DNA from: an uncultured Bacteroides sp.
GTDB taxonomy: Bacteria > Bacteroidota > Bacteroidia > Bacteroidales > Bacteroidaceae
Direction: 5' to 3'
Length of the DNA stretch: 64,000 bases
NCBI RefSeq assembly: GCF_959029255.1
Contig: NZ_CAUFUE010000004.1
Coordinates: forward strand, 124,001 to 188,000
Under the pieces are notes generated by a model that was given only the letters and a program-made list of their open reading frames with translations, ran no database searches and was not told where the DNA came from. Below are positions 34,008-42,703 of this stretch, one piece after another. Both the position numbers and the translations under genes were made by a program. The first letter of the stretch is position 1. The number at the start of each line of letters is the position of its first letter.

Positions 34008-35360
34008 ATGGAAATAAAGAAATACATATCCGAGAATGAGCCAAAGATGCTGGAAGACTTGTTCAGCCTTATCCGCATTCCCAGTATCAGCGCAAAACCC
34101 GAACATCATGATGACATGCTGGCATGCGCGGAACGTTGGGCGCAATTGCTGCTGGAGGCGGGAGCGGATGAAGCCATCGTGATGCCGTCGGCTGGAAATC
34201 CGATTGTATTCGGACAAAAGATTGTAGACCCGAAAGCTAAAACGGTATTGATATATGCACACTACGACGTGATGCCTGCCGAACCTTTGGAACTTTGGAA
34301 GAGCAGTCCTTTTGAACCGGAGGTACGCGACGGACATATTTGGGCACGTGGTGCAGACGACGACAAAGGGCAATCGTTTATACAAGTGAAGGCTTTTGAA
34401 TATCTGGTGAAGAATAACCTGCTGACTCACAATGTGAAATTCATATTTGAGGGAGAAGAGGAAATCGGTTCACCCAGCCTGGAAGGTTTCTGCAAAGAAC
34501 ATAAGGAGTTGCTGAAAGCGGACGTCATCCTTGTTTCGGACACCAGTATGCTGGGAGCAGACCTGCCTTCGCTGACCACCGGGCTGAGAGGTTTGGCTTA
34601 TTGGGAAATAGAAGTTACCGGTCCGAACCGTGACCTGCACTCAGGGCATTTCGGCGGTGCGGTGGCAAATCCCATCAACGTGCTTTGTCAAATAATTAGT
34701 AAAGTGACGGATGCAGACGGACACATTACCGTCCCCGGTTTCTATGACGATGTGGAAGAGGTTCCGCAAGCTGAACGGGAAATGATTGCACACATCCCTT
34801 TCGACGAAGAGAAATACAAAAAGGCAATCGGCGTGAAGGCTCTTTTCGGAGAAAAGGGATACAGCACGCTGGAAAGAAACAGTTGCCGTCCTTCTTTCGA
34901 TATTTGCGGCATCTGGGGTGGTTATACGGGAGAAGGTTCCAAGACAGTGTTACCATCCAAAGCTTTTGCAAAGGTATCGTGCAGACTGGTTCCTCATCAA
35001 GACCATCAGAAGATTTCGAAACTGTTTGCCGATTATATTTTAAGTATTGCCCCCGACAGCGTACAGGTAAAAGTTACCCCCATGCATGGTGGACAAGGAT
35101 ATGTGTGCCCCATCACGTTGCCTGCCTATCAGGCTGCCGAAAAGGGATTTACCAAAGCATTCGGAAAGAAACCGTTGGCAGTGCGCCGTGGCGGAAGTAT
35201 CCCGATTATCTCTACGTTTGAGAAGGTATTGGGTATCAAAACCGTACTGATGGGCTTCGGACTGGAAGCAAACGCTATCCACTCTCCCAACGAGAATATC
35301 CCGCTGGATATCCTCAGAAAAGGTATTGAGGCAGTTGTAGAGTTCCACCTGAATTACTAA
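34008..35360 (+). CDS. M20 family dipeptidase
   Basis: A 450-residue zinc peptidase of the M20 (carnosinase/PepV-like) family. Zinc and catalytic motifs: YAHYDVMPAEP (residues 83-93), RGADDDKGQ (about 115-123), FEGEEEIGSPS (about 149-159), SDTSML, and RDLHSGHFGG in the lid/dimerisation region. No signal peptide, so cytoplasmic dipeptide hydrolysis is expected. It ends only 2 bp from the stop of convergent topB. Confidence 0.93.
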   Translation: MEIKKYISENEPKMLEDLFSLIRIPSISAKPEHHDDMLACAERWAQLLLEAGADEAIVMPSAGNPIVFGQKIVDPKAKTVLIYAHYDVMPAEPLELWKSSPFEPEVRDGHIWARGADDDKGQSFIQVKAFEYLVKNNLLTHNVKFIFEGEEEIGSPSLEGFCKEHKELLKADVILVSDTSMLGADLPSLTTGLRGLAYWEIEVTGPNRDLHSGHFGGAVANPINVLCQIISKVTDADGHITVPGFYDDVEEVPQAEREMIAHIPFDEEKYKKAIGVKALFGEKGYSTLERNSCRPSFDICGIWGGYTGEGSKTVLPSKAFAKVSCRLVPHQDHQKISKLFADYILSIAPDSVQVKVTPMHGGQGYVCPITLPAYQAAEKGFTKAFGKKPLAVRRGGSIPIISTFEKVLGIKTVLMGFGLEANAIHSPNENIPLDILRKGIEAVVEFHLNY

Positions 35361-35362
35361 AC

Positions 35363-37543
35363 TTACTCGAATGCTTTGCGGTAGGTACAGCCGTCCTTCC
35401 ATTCGGAACAGCCGTAGGCCGTTTTACCTTTGATAATAGTGCCTTTTCCACAGAGTGGGCAAGGTTGACCGACTAAAGTATCTTGCTGAACAACAGGTGA
35501 AGACGGCGTTACGCTTTGCGTTTGCGCCGTTTTCTTTTCGGCCGCCGTTTTTCGAGGAGCTCTTTTCTTAGGTTCTTTTTTAGGTTTGTCACCGTCGGAG
35601 GCTTTCGTTGCCGTCGCTTTCGCACTTTTCTCCGGAACAGGCGCCTGTATGGTGATATGGCGGTTGCTGTTATCAGATAGTACACTCATCACTACATCCG
35701 TAACCATTTGTTTCAGCTCTTCGAGGAACTGACCGGCATTGTAGGTACGTTTTTCTATCTCACGCAACTTTTTCTCCCAGATACCCGTCAGCTCGGCAGA
35801 CTTCAACAACTCTTCGTGAATAATCTGAACCAGTTCAACACCGGTGGGGGTGGCAACCAGATTCTTTTTCTCCTTGCGGATATAGTTACGCTTAAACAGC
35901 GTTTCTATGATGGCGGCACGCGTAGAAGGACGGCCGATGCCATTCTCTTTCAAAGCGTCACGCAGTTCATCGTTATCCACCAGCTTACCCGCAGTTTCCA
36001 TGGCACGCAGCAAAGTCGCTTCGGTATAAGGACGAGGGGGCTGCGTCCACTTCTCATAGAGGTCGGGAAGATGCGGGCCACTCTCTCCCACTACAAAAGC
36101 GGGAAGGACATTCTCCTCTTCTCCACCTTTTTCGTCTTTCTCTTCCTGCGATTGAGCCGAAGGGGTACCGAATACGACCCGCCATCCCGGGTCTAATATT
36201 TGTTTGCCGGTCACCTTGAATTCTATTCCTTCCACCTCACCCAGTACGGTGGTGGTGGCAAAGAGACAATCGGGATAGAATACAGCGATAAAACGGCGTG
36301 CAATCAGGTCGAATACCCGGCGTTCCATATCCGTCAAGTTCTGCGGGTGTTGTCCGGTAGGTATGATGGCGTGGTGGTCGGTCACTTTGGAGTTATCGAA
36401 AACCTTCTTCGACTTGGGTAATGTAGTACCTGCCAAAGGAGCCGTCAATGCTTCATAATCGCGCAGCCCTTTCAATATGCCGGGGCACTTCGGATAAATA
36501 TCATCACTCAGATAAGTGGTATCTACACGCGGATAGGTGGCAACCTTCTTTTCATACAAAGACTGGATAGTCTTTAAAGTCTCATCGGCGGAAAAGGCGA
36601 ACTTCTTGTTACATTCCACCTGCAAAGAAGTCAAGTCGAAAAGACGGAGGGGGGCTTCCTTTCCGTTTTTCTTAGTAACGTTGGTTATCGTAAAAGGGGA
36701 ATCCTTGATTTGTTCGAGCAGAGATAATCCCCGTTCTTTATCCGTAATCGGTTCAATACCCCGGTTTTCTTCCTCCTTTTTAGTCTTTGAAGCGGCAGCG
36801 TTTTCTTTCTGCTTTTCAGCTTCCAAAATCAGTTCTTCTTCGCTCTTTTTGAGGATGGCGGAGAATGTGGTATCACGGTAAACCGTTTTCAGTTCCCAAT
36901 ATTGCTTGGGAACGAAGTTTTGTATTTCGAGTTGGCGGTTCACGATGAGCGCCAACGTAGGGGTCTGCACACGCCCGATGGAAAGTACCTGCCTGTTTTG
37001 TCCGTACTTCATGGTATAAAGACGGGTGGCATTCATTCCCAGCAGCCAGTCGCCGATGGCACGGGATAAGCCCGCTTCATACAACGGTTGGAAGTCGGAA
37101 GCGTCGCGCAACTTGGCAAATCCTTCCCGGATGGCTTCTTCCGTCAATGAGGAAATCCACAGACGCTTCACCGGGCAACGTGCCCCGGCCTTCTGCATCA
37201 CCCAGCGTTGTATCAATTCTCCCTCTTGCCCGGCATCACCGCAGTTTATAATCATGTCGGCATGTTGCATGAGGTTCTCTATCACACTGAACTGGCGCTC
37301 GTAGGTGGGATTGCTGATGAGTTTGATGCCGAAACGAGGAGGTATCATAGGCAAACTTCCCAGACTCCACGACTTCCAGTTGGGTGTATATTCATGCGGT
37401 TCTTTGAGCGTACAGAGGTGACCGAATGTCCAGGTTACCTGGTATCCGTTTCCTTCGATGTATCCGTCTTTCTTATCTCTCGCTCCAAGTACATCGGCTA
37501 TATCACGCGCCACAGAGGGCTTTTCGGCAATACAAACTATCAT
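35363..37543 (-). CDS. topB: DNA topoisomerase III
   Basis: Type IA topoisomerase of 726 residues from the ATG at 37543 (MIVCIAEKPSVA); the frame opens further upstream but lacks family sequence. Toprim domain with CIAEKPSVARDIADVLGA and GDAGQEGELIQRW. SIGRVQTPTLALI and the region of the catalytic tyrosine, TYPRVDTTYLSDD. After about residue 620 comes a Lys/Ala-rich linker and a C-terminal zinc ribbon (CPLCGKG...YGCSEW...CTYRKAF). It relaxes and decatenates DNA. No mobile-element genes are next to it, so it looks chromosomal. Confidence 0.94.
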   Translation of the reverse strand: MIVCIAEKPSVARDIADVLGARDKKDGYIEGNGYQVTWTFGHLCTLKEPHEYTPNWKSWSLGSLPMIPPRFGIKLISNPTYERQFSVIENLMQHADMIINCGDAGQEGELIQRWVMQKAGARCPVKRLWISSLTEEAIREGFAKLRDASDFQPLYEAGLSRAIGDWLLGMNATRLYTMKYGQNRQVLSIGRVQTPTLALIVNRQLEIQNFVPKQYWELKTVYRDTTFSAILKKSEEELILEAEKQKENAAASKTKKEEENRGIEPITDKERGLSLLEQIKDSPFTITNVTKKNGKEAPLRLFDLTSLQVECNKKFAFSADETLKTIQSLYEKKVATYPRVDTTYLSDDIYPKCPGILKGLRDYEALTAPLAGTTLPKSKKVFDNSKVTDHHAIIPTGQHPQNLTDMERRVFDLIARRFIAVFYPDCLFATTTVLGEVEGIEFKVTGKQILDPGWRVVFGTPSAQSQEEKDEKGGEEENVLPAFVVGESGPHLPDLYEKWTQPPRPYTEATLLRAMETAGKLVDNDELRDALKENGIGRPSTRAAIIETLFKRNYIRKEKKNLVATPTGVELVQIIHEELLKSAELTGIWEKKLREIEKRTYNAGQFLEELKQMVTDVVMSVLSDNSNRHITIQAPVPEKSAKATATKASDGDKPKKEPKKRAPRKTAAEKKTAQTQSVTPSSPVVQQDTLVGQPCPLCGKGTIIKGKTAYGCSEWKDGCTYRKAFE

Positions 37544-37566
37544 TCGCTTTTTGTTGTTTTGAATGG

Positions 37567-37595
37567 CAAAGGTACAAAAAAGGGGGGAAAGGCAA
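37567..37595 (-). promoter_or_regulatory. Promoter of topB
   Basis: -7 TACCTTTG (37567-37574), 18 nt, then -33 TTG (37593-37595) on the minus strand, ending 23 nt before the topB ATG at 37543. Confidence 0.65.
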
Positions 37596-37660
37596 GGAAA
37601 CTTGTACAAAATTGACATTTAAATAAACATTTGACATAGAGAAAACAGGGGGAAAAGGAG

Positions 37661-37668
37661 TAATTTTG
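37661..37668 (+). promoter_or_regulatory. Candidate -7 box of the first sulfatase
   Basis: TAATTTTG fits TAnnTTTG. Two TTGACAT sequences at 37612 and 37631 lie upstream. The transcript would carry the hairpin element (37691-37778) in its leader. Confidence 0.45.
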
Positions 37669-37690
37669 CGGGAGAGGAAAAGGATAAATT

Positions 37691-37778
37691 AATGAAGAAT
37701 GAAGAATGAAGAATGAAGAATCACCTTGCGGCATGCTTACGTAGCGCAGCCTAATTCTTCATTCTTCATTCTTCATTT
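37691..37778. repeat. Hairpin repeat element, copy 2
   Basis: Left arm 37691-37721 is made of AATGAAG units; right arm 37754-37778 is the complement (CTTCATT units). The centre ACCTTGCGGCATGCTTACG...GCGCAGCC is nearly the same as the centre of the element at 16393-16485. The shared centre, not just the simple arms, shows this is one dispersed family. Confidence 0.85.
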
Positions 37779-37822
37779 CCCTAAATTCCTATTTTTAAAC
37801 TTATCAATTTTAAACTAATAAT

Positions 37823-39226
37823 ATGGTAAAACAAATTTCAATGAAGCATTGGGCATGTTTTTCACTACTATGCTCATCTGCGGTCTCTGCCGCCGACCGC
37901 CCCAACATTATCTACATCTTTACCGACCAACATACAGCTAATGCTATGAGTTGTGCGGGTAATCCGGATTTGCACACTCCCAACCTTGACAAGCTTGCCG
38001 CTGCCGGTGTGATGTTTACGAACGCTTATTGCACTGCCCCACTCAGCGGTCCCTCCCGTGGGGCTATGTTCACGGGGCATTATCCCGATGCTGTGGGTTT
38101 GTCTGTAAACGGAGTAGCGATGCCCGATTCATTAAAGACACAAACACTGGGAACATTAGTCAAGAACGCCGGATACGAATGCGCCTACGGTGGTAAGTGG
38201 CATGTACCCGAACTTGATATTCCGGACAAACAATATGGTTTCGACAATATCTATAAACATAGTGATGACGGACTTGCCGAAGCTTGTGTAGAATTCCTTT
38301 CACGCAAGCACGATAAGCCTTTCTTCCTGGTGGCTTCTTACGACAATCCGCATAACGTCTGCGAATATGCACGCAGCCAAAACCTACCTTACGGGAATAT
38401 CAATACACCTGAGATACGTAATTGCCCGGGACTACCCGTTAACTTCGCCAAGAACCCGTATGATGCCGATGTCATTGAAAATGAAAGAGCCAATAATTTC
38501 AATGTCTATCCTACCGCTACTTTCACGCCGGAAGACTGGCGTATGTACCGCTACACTTACTACCGTCTGGTAGAAAAGGTAGACCGTGAAATCGGAAAGA
38601 TTGTCGATGCCATTGACAAGAACAATCTCTGGAAGAATACAATTGTCATCTTCTCCAGCGACCACGGTGACGGTACCGGCGCCCACCAATGGAACCAGAA
38701 GTCGGCTTTATATGAAGAGGTTATCAATATTCCTCTTATCGTAACTTTACCCGGCAAGAAACATGCAGGAAAGCAACTGCCGCAACTCATCAGCAACGGG
38801 GTTGATTTCTTCGCCACCATCTGCGACTGGACAGGCGCCAAGATGCCACAAGGGGCTGCCGGCAAGTCTTTCCGTAAAGTTGTGGAGGAAGGAAATCCAC
38901 AGAGCCCGCATCAGGAGTATGTCATCACAGAGACTCGTTTCGACGGCAGCAAGACGAGAGGTTGGGTAGTGCGCAGCGAACGTTATAAATATGTCCTTTA
39001 CGACAAAGGCAGACATCGCGAACAACTTTTCGACATGCAGAACGACCGGGGTGAAATGAGAAACCTCATGATGGAAAACGCTTACGAGGAAGTGGTACAA
39101 AAACATCGTGACATCTTGGAGAAATGGATGAATACGCAGAAAATCCGGCCGACTCGTCCGAAACTGCATGATGTTCCCGGAAAGGTGCTTCCGAAAACGG
39201 CTAATTACCAGACAGCGTATAAATAA
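37823..39226 (+). CDS. Secreted sulfatase, Ser-type (S1 family)
   Basis: A 467-residue type I sulfatase with signal peptide (cleavage near SAVSAADRP), so periplasmic. N-terminal metal site RPNIIYIFTDQHT. The formylglycine motif is LSGPSRGAMFTG with Ser75 as the residue to be converted, so an anaerobic-type maturase encoded elsewhere is needed. GKWHV follows, then FSSDHGDGTGAH for further metal ligands and DMQNDRGEMRNL at the C-terminal subdomain. It closely resembles the sulfatase at 47042-48403 (a paralogue). Removes sulfate from glycan oligosaccharides; position (2-O, 4-O, 6-O or N) cannot be read. First gene of the PUL, followed by a strong hairpin terminator before susC. Confidence 0.92.
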   Translation: MVKQISMKHWACFSLLCSSAVSAADRPNIIYIFTDQHTANAMSCAGNPDLHTPNLDKLAAAGVMFTNAYCTAPLSGPSRGAMFTGHYPDAVGLSVNGVAMPDSLKTQTLGTLVKNAGYECAYGGKWHVPELDIPDKQYGFDNIYKHSDDGLAEACVEFLSRKHDKPFFLVASYDNPHNVCEYARSQNLPYGNINTPEIRNCPGLPVNFAKNPYDADVIENERANNFNVYPTATFTPEDWRMYRYTYYRLVEKVDREIGKIVDAIDKNNLWKNTIVIFSSDHGDGTGAHQWNQKSALYEEVINIPLIVTLPGKKHAGKQLPQLISNGVDFFATICDWTGAKMPQGAAGKSFRKVVEEGNPQSPHQEYVITETRFDGSKTRGWVVRSERYKYVLYDKGRHREQLFDMQNDRGEMRNLMMENAYEEVVQKHRDILEKWMNTQKIRPTRPKLHDVPGKVLPKTANYQTAYK

Positions 39227-39263
39227 GAAGAGAGATAACTTAACCGGTAATATTCTACTTTAT

Positions 39264-39313
39264 CAATGACAGCCCAGGCTAATCCCCCCTAGAAAAGCCT
39301 GTAGCTGTCATTG
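39264..39313 (+). terminator. Hairpin terminator between the first sulfatase and susC
   Basis: Two nested stems: CAATGACAGC (39264-39273) with GCTGTCATTG (39304-39313), and CAGGCT (39275-39280) with AGCCTG (39296-39301). TTGTTTATAT follows. It separates the sulfatase from the susC operon. Confidence 0.75.
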
Positions 39314-39339
39314 TTGTTTATATCCGAAGACCCCATTTA

Positions 39340-39381
39340 TACAGAATTGAAAGACAAATGTACAAAACTGAAAGTTAAATC
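39340..39381 (+). promoter_or_regulatory. 21-bp direct repeat upstream of susC (candidate regulator site)
   Basis: Two adjacent 21-bp units, 39340-39360 and 39361-39381, match at 16 of 21 positions; the shared core is TACAnAA(T/C)TGAAAG. A -7-like TAAGTTTG lies at 39456-39463. Direct repeats two helical turns apart are how AraC-type proteins bind, and the regulator at 61134 should carry such a domain. Related ACA-N3-YTGAAAG pairs lie at 48442 and 52470. Confidence 0.6.
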
Positions 39382-39484
39382 AACAGTACGGAATATCCCC
39401 AAAACACGATAGAAAGGAGAAGAGCAGAAAAGCGCCTAATTTAGCAGCAGGAAAATAAGTTTGAAATTATATTATAAACTCCAC

Positions 39485-42400
39485 ATGAAAAACATTCTAA
39501 AAATTCTCCTGCCGACAGTTTGCCTTCTCATGGCTTTGGGCATTCATGCGCAAAACCTCACCGTCACCGGCAAGGTAGTGGATAACGAAGGTCTGGAAGT
39601 TATCGGCGCCAACATCACCCTGAAAGGTAATGCCGGTATAGGTACCATCACTAACATTGATGGAAAATATACCTTGAACGTAAACAATGCATCGAAAGAT
39701 GTACTTGTGTTCTCATATATCGGAATGAAAACTCAGGAGGTTCCGGTCAAAGGACGAAAACAAATCAACGTAACCCTGTTGCCAGATAACAAAGTGCTGG
39801 ACGAAGTGGTAGTCATCGGTTACGGCACGGCCAAACGTAGCGACCTGACCGGTTCAGTGGTATCCGTGAAAAGCGAAGACCTGATGCAGACACCTACCTC
39901 GGACGTGGCACAGGCACTGGCGGGACGTGTAGCAGGTGTCAACATCATGCAGTCCGAAGGCGCACCTGGAGCCAACGTTTCCATCCGTGTACGTGGCGGT
40001 ATCTCCATCACACAAAGCAATGAACCGCTCTACGTCATTGACGGTTTCCCCAGTGAAGATGGCATGAGTAGCCTGGACCCGGGTGAGATTGAAAGTATCG
40101 ATATCCTGAAAGACGCCTCGTCCACAGCTATTTACGGTGCACGGGGCGCCAACGGTGTAGTGGTTATCACCACCAAGTCCGGCGGAAAGAAAAATGATAT
40201 GAAGATGAGCGTCAAGTTCGACAGTTATATAGGTATAAAGAAAGTATCAAAGAAACTCCCTGTGCTCTCTCCCAAAGAATTCGTATTGCTGGACTACGAG
40301 CGCAGCCTCAGCCTTAAGGGAGAAGATGGCGTGAAGGGATTCCAAAAAAGATATGGTTCATTCTACGAAATAAACGATAACTATGCCGGCCGTCCGGGGG
40401 TGGACTGGCAGGAAGAAGCCTTAGGACGTGTCACCACCTCACAGAACTACCGTGTCAGCATTTCGGGTGGGAACAAAGAACTGAAGTATAGCTTAAGTTA
40501 CAGCTACTTCAAGGACTTGGGAGCCATGATAAAAAGTGGAAACAACAAACATAACGTATCTTTCAGCGTATCGCACCGCGCATCCGACCGCTTCCAGGCA
40601 AATGCCCGCCTTAATTATAATGAGAACAAAGTTTACGGCATGGGCACATCGGACGGAAGCAGCCGTTTCAACAAGATGGAACACATCTTACAATACCGCC
40701 CAGTCATCGGCCTCTACGGAAACGACAATGACCTGATATGGGACACCGACCCATTGCTGGAAGACGATAACGCCAACCCGATGGTCAGCCCTCTCGTTTC
40801 GGCATCGGCAGAAAAGAAAGACAGACTGAGCCGTAATCTGCAAATCAACGGTGGCTTTACCTTCAACTTCAACAAACGATTGAGTCTACGTAACAGCACC
40901 GGTATGCGCTATTCCACCACACGAAACGATATTTTCAATGGTTCCAAGTCATCATCCGGCAAACGTTCCAGTATCAACGGATATACCCAATATGACGAAA
41001 AAGGTAGTTTCCAGACTTCCAACGTTCTGAATTATGAATATCGTAAGGACAAACATCGATTCACCCTGATGGGCGGACAGGAATTCGTTTCCAATTGGAG
41101 TAAAGCCTTACGCGCCACCGTAACGAACTTCCCTAATGACGATATAGGACTGAACGACATGGGATTGGGTGTTCCTAACAGCACCACAAGCAAAGTGATT
41201 TATGACGACAAACTTATTTCTTTCTTTGCACGCGCCAATTACAATCTGAACGAGAAATACTTGTTTACAGCCACTGTGCGTGCCGACGGTTCTTCCAAAT
41301 TCAGCGACAAGCACAAATGGGGCTATTTCCCCTCCGTATCTGCCGCCTGGCGACTGGGAGAAGAGGAATTTATCAAAAGGATGAAGTTATTCTCCGACTT
41401 GAAAATTCGTGTAGGTTATGGTTTGGCTGGAAATAACCGTGTAGGAAATTACTCCTCTTTGGATTTGCTGTCCTCCGTTAACTATGCCAATAACGATGCG
41501 CAAGTATCCGGTTATGTTCCGGCAGGTATCCCGAGCGAATACCTGCAATGGGAATCAAACGCCACATTCAACTTCGGAGTAGACCTCGGTTTTCTGGAAC
41601 AACGCATCACCGTTTCGCCGGAGTTCTACATCAACAATAGCAGCAACCTGCTGCTCAACTCCCGCGTACCGGGTTCTTCAGGCTTCACCAACATGCTACG
41701 CAACATCGGACAGACACGAAACGTCGGGGTTGACCTCACTATAAACAGTACCAACATACAAAATAAGAAATTCAGCTGGAGGAGCAGTCTCAACGTATCC
41801 TATAACCGTAATACCATCAAAGCGCTTTCCGGTGAAAAGTCTTTTCTGGAAGAAGCCTCCTTCGGTTACAACCAAGCCACCCACAAGATAGAAGTAGGGA
41901 ATTCTATCGGACAATTCTACGGTTTTAAGACCCTGGGAGTCTATCAGGTGAATGAATTCGATTATGATGCCGCTACCCAAACCTATCTGCTGAAAGAAGG
42001 TATTCCCTATATGGGAGACCGCAATAAAATGCAACCCGGCATGTGGAAATTTGCCAACCTGGACAACAATGACGTGATTGACGACAATGACCGTACCGTC
42101 ATCGGCAACGCTAATCCCGATTTCTACGGAGGTCTGAACAACACCTTCAAGTACAAAAATTGGGACATGAGTGTTTTCTTCTCCTTCAGCTATGGCGCCG
42201 AAGTACTGAACGCCACAAAACTGACCAGCACAAAAGCAGGTAAGATGAACTATAATGTACTGGCGGCAGTAGACAGTAATCACCGCTGGATGACCATTGA
42301 TGCGGATGGGAAAATCGTGACCGATCCCGGACAACTTGCCTCACTGAATGCGGGTCGAAACGTTGCCAGTATCTACGACCTTCAGGAAGGCAAAAACTAT

Positions 42401-42667
42401 ATCCACTCCTGGGCAGTGGAAGACGCCTCATTTCTGAGATTGAGCAACATCAACATCGGGTATACCTTTGACCGTAAGAAGCTTGCCCGCTTCGGGTTAC
42501 AGAGCCTACGACTCTATGCCAGTGGCAATAACCTCTTCGTTTGGACACCCTATACAGGTTTCGACCCGGAAGTGTCTACCAAAGGCAGCAACCTGACACC
42601 GGGAGTGGACTTCGGAGCTTATCCCCGCAACCGCTCTTTCATCTTCGGACTGAACGTTGCTTTCTAA
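39485..42667 (+). CDS. SusC/RagA TonB-linked outer membrane protein
   Basis: Outer membrane importer for oligosaccharides, 1060 residues from the ATG at 39485 (a TTG 8 codons upstream is less likely). Signal peptide to about HAQ (residue 23), then a carboxypeptidase-regulatory-like domain (VTGKVVDNEGLEVIGANITL; GKYTLNV) to about 100. The SusC signature DEVVVIGYGTAKRSDLTGSV is at about 107-126, followed by the plug (VRVRGGISITQSNEPLYVIDG) and a 22-strand barrel ending in Phe (GLNVAF). Powered by TonB. It is followed 36 bp later by susD, and the two proteins form the usual SusCD transport complex. Candidate operator repeats lie upstream. Confidence 0.96.
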   Translation: MKNILKILLPTVCLLMALGIHAQNLTVTGKVVDNEGLEVIGANITLKGNAGIGTITNIDGKYTLNVNNASKDVLVFSYIGMKTQEVPVKGRKQINVTLLPDNKVLDEVVVIGYGTAKRSDLTGSVVSVKSEDLMQTPTSDVAQALAGRVAGVNIMQSEGAPGANVSIRVRGGISITQSNEPLYVIDGFPSEDGMSSLDPGEIESIDILKDASSTAIYGARGANGVVVITTKSGGKKNDMKMSVKFDSYIGIKKVSKKLPVLSPKEFVLLDYERSLSLKGEDGVKGFQKRYGSFYEINDNYAGRPGVDWQEEALGRVTTSQNYRVSISGGNKELKYSLSYSYFKDLGAMIKSGNNKHNVSFSVSHRASDRFQANARLNYNENKVYGMGTSDGSSRFNKMEHILQYRPVIGLYGNDNDLIWDTDPLLEDDNANPMVSPLVSASAEKKDRLSRNLQINGGFTFNFNKRLSLRNSTGMRYSTTRNDIFNGSKSSSGKRSSINGYTQYDEKGSFQTSNVLNYEYRKDKHRFTLMGGQEFVSNWSKALRATVTNFPNDDIGLNDMGLGVPNSTTSKVIYDDKLISFFARANYNLNEKYLFTATVRADGSSKFSDKHKWGYFPSVSAAWRLGEEEFIKRMKLFSDLKIRVGYGLAGNNRVGNYSSLDLLSSVNYANNDAQVSGYVPAGIPSEYLQWESNATFNFGVDLGFLEQRITVSPEFYINNSSNLLLNSRVPGSSGFTNMLRNIGQTRNVGVDLTINSTNIQNKKFSWRSSLNVSYNRNTIKALSGEKSFLEEASFGYNQATHKIEVGNSIGQFYGFKTLGVYQVNEFDYDAATQTYLLKEGIPYMGDRNKMQPGMWKFANLDNNDVIDDNDRTVIGNANPDFYGGLNNTFKYKNWDMSVFFSFSYGAEVLNATKLTSTKAGKMNYNVLAAVDSNHRWMTIDADGKIVTDPGQLASLNAGRNVASIYDLQEGKNYIHSWAVEDASFLRLSNINIGYTFDRKKLARFGLQSLRLYASGNNLFVWTPYTGFDPEVSTKGSNLTPGVDFGAYPRNRSFIFGLNVAF

Positions 42668-42703
42668 TAGAAAATTAAACCTTATTATATAGACAATATC
42701 ATC

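Noticed and set aside
35363..37543. Topoisomerase III as marker of a conjugative element
   Set aside because: Plasmid and ICE relatives exist, but there are no transfer, integrase or attachment features around it, and it is flanked by ordinary chromosomal genes.
41696..42334. Minus-strand frame (212 codons) inside susC
   Set aside because: Antisense to a clear SusC barrel region; hydrophobic residues follow the third-position pattern of susC.
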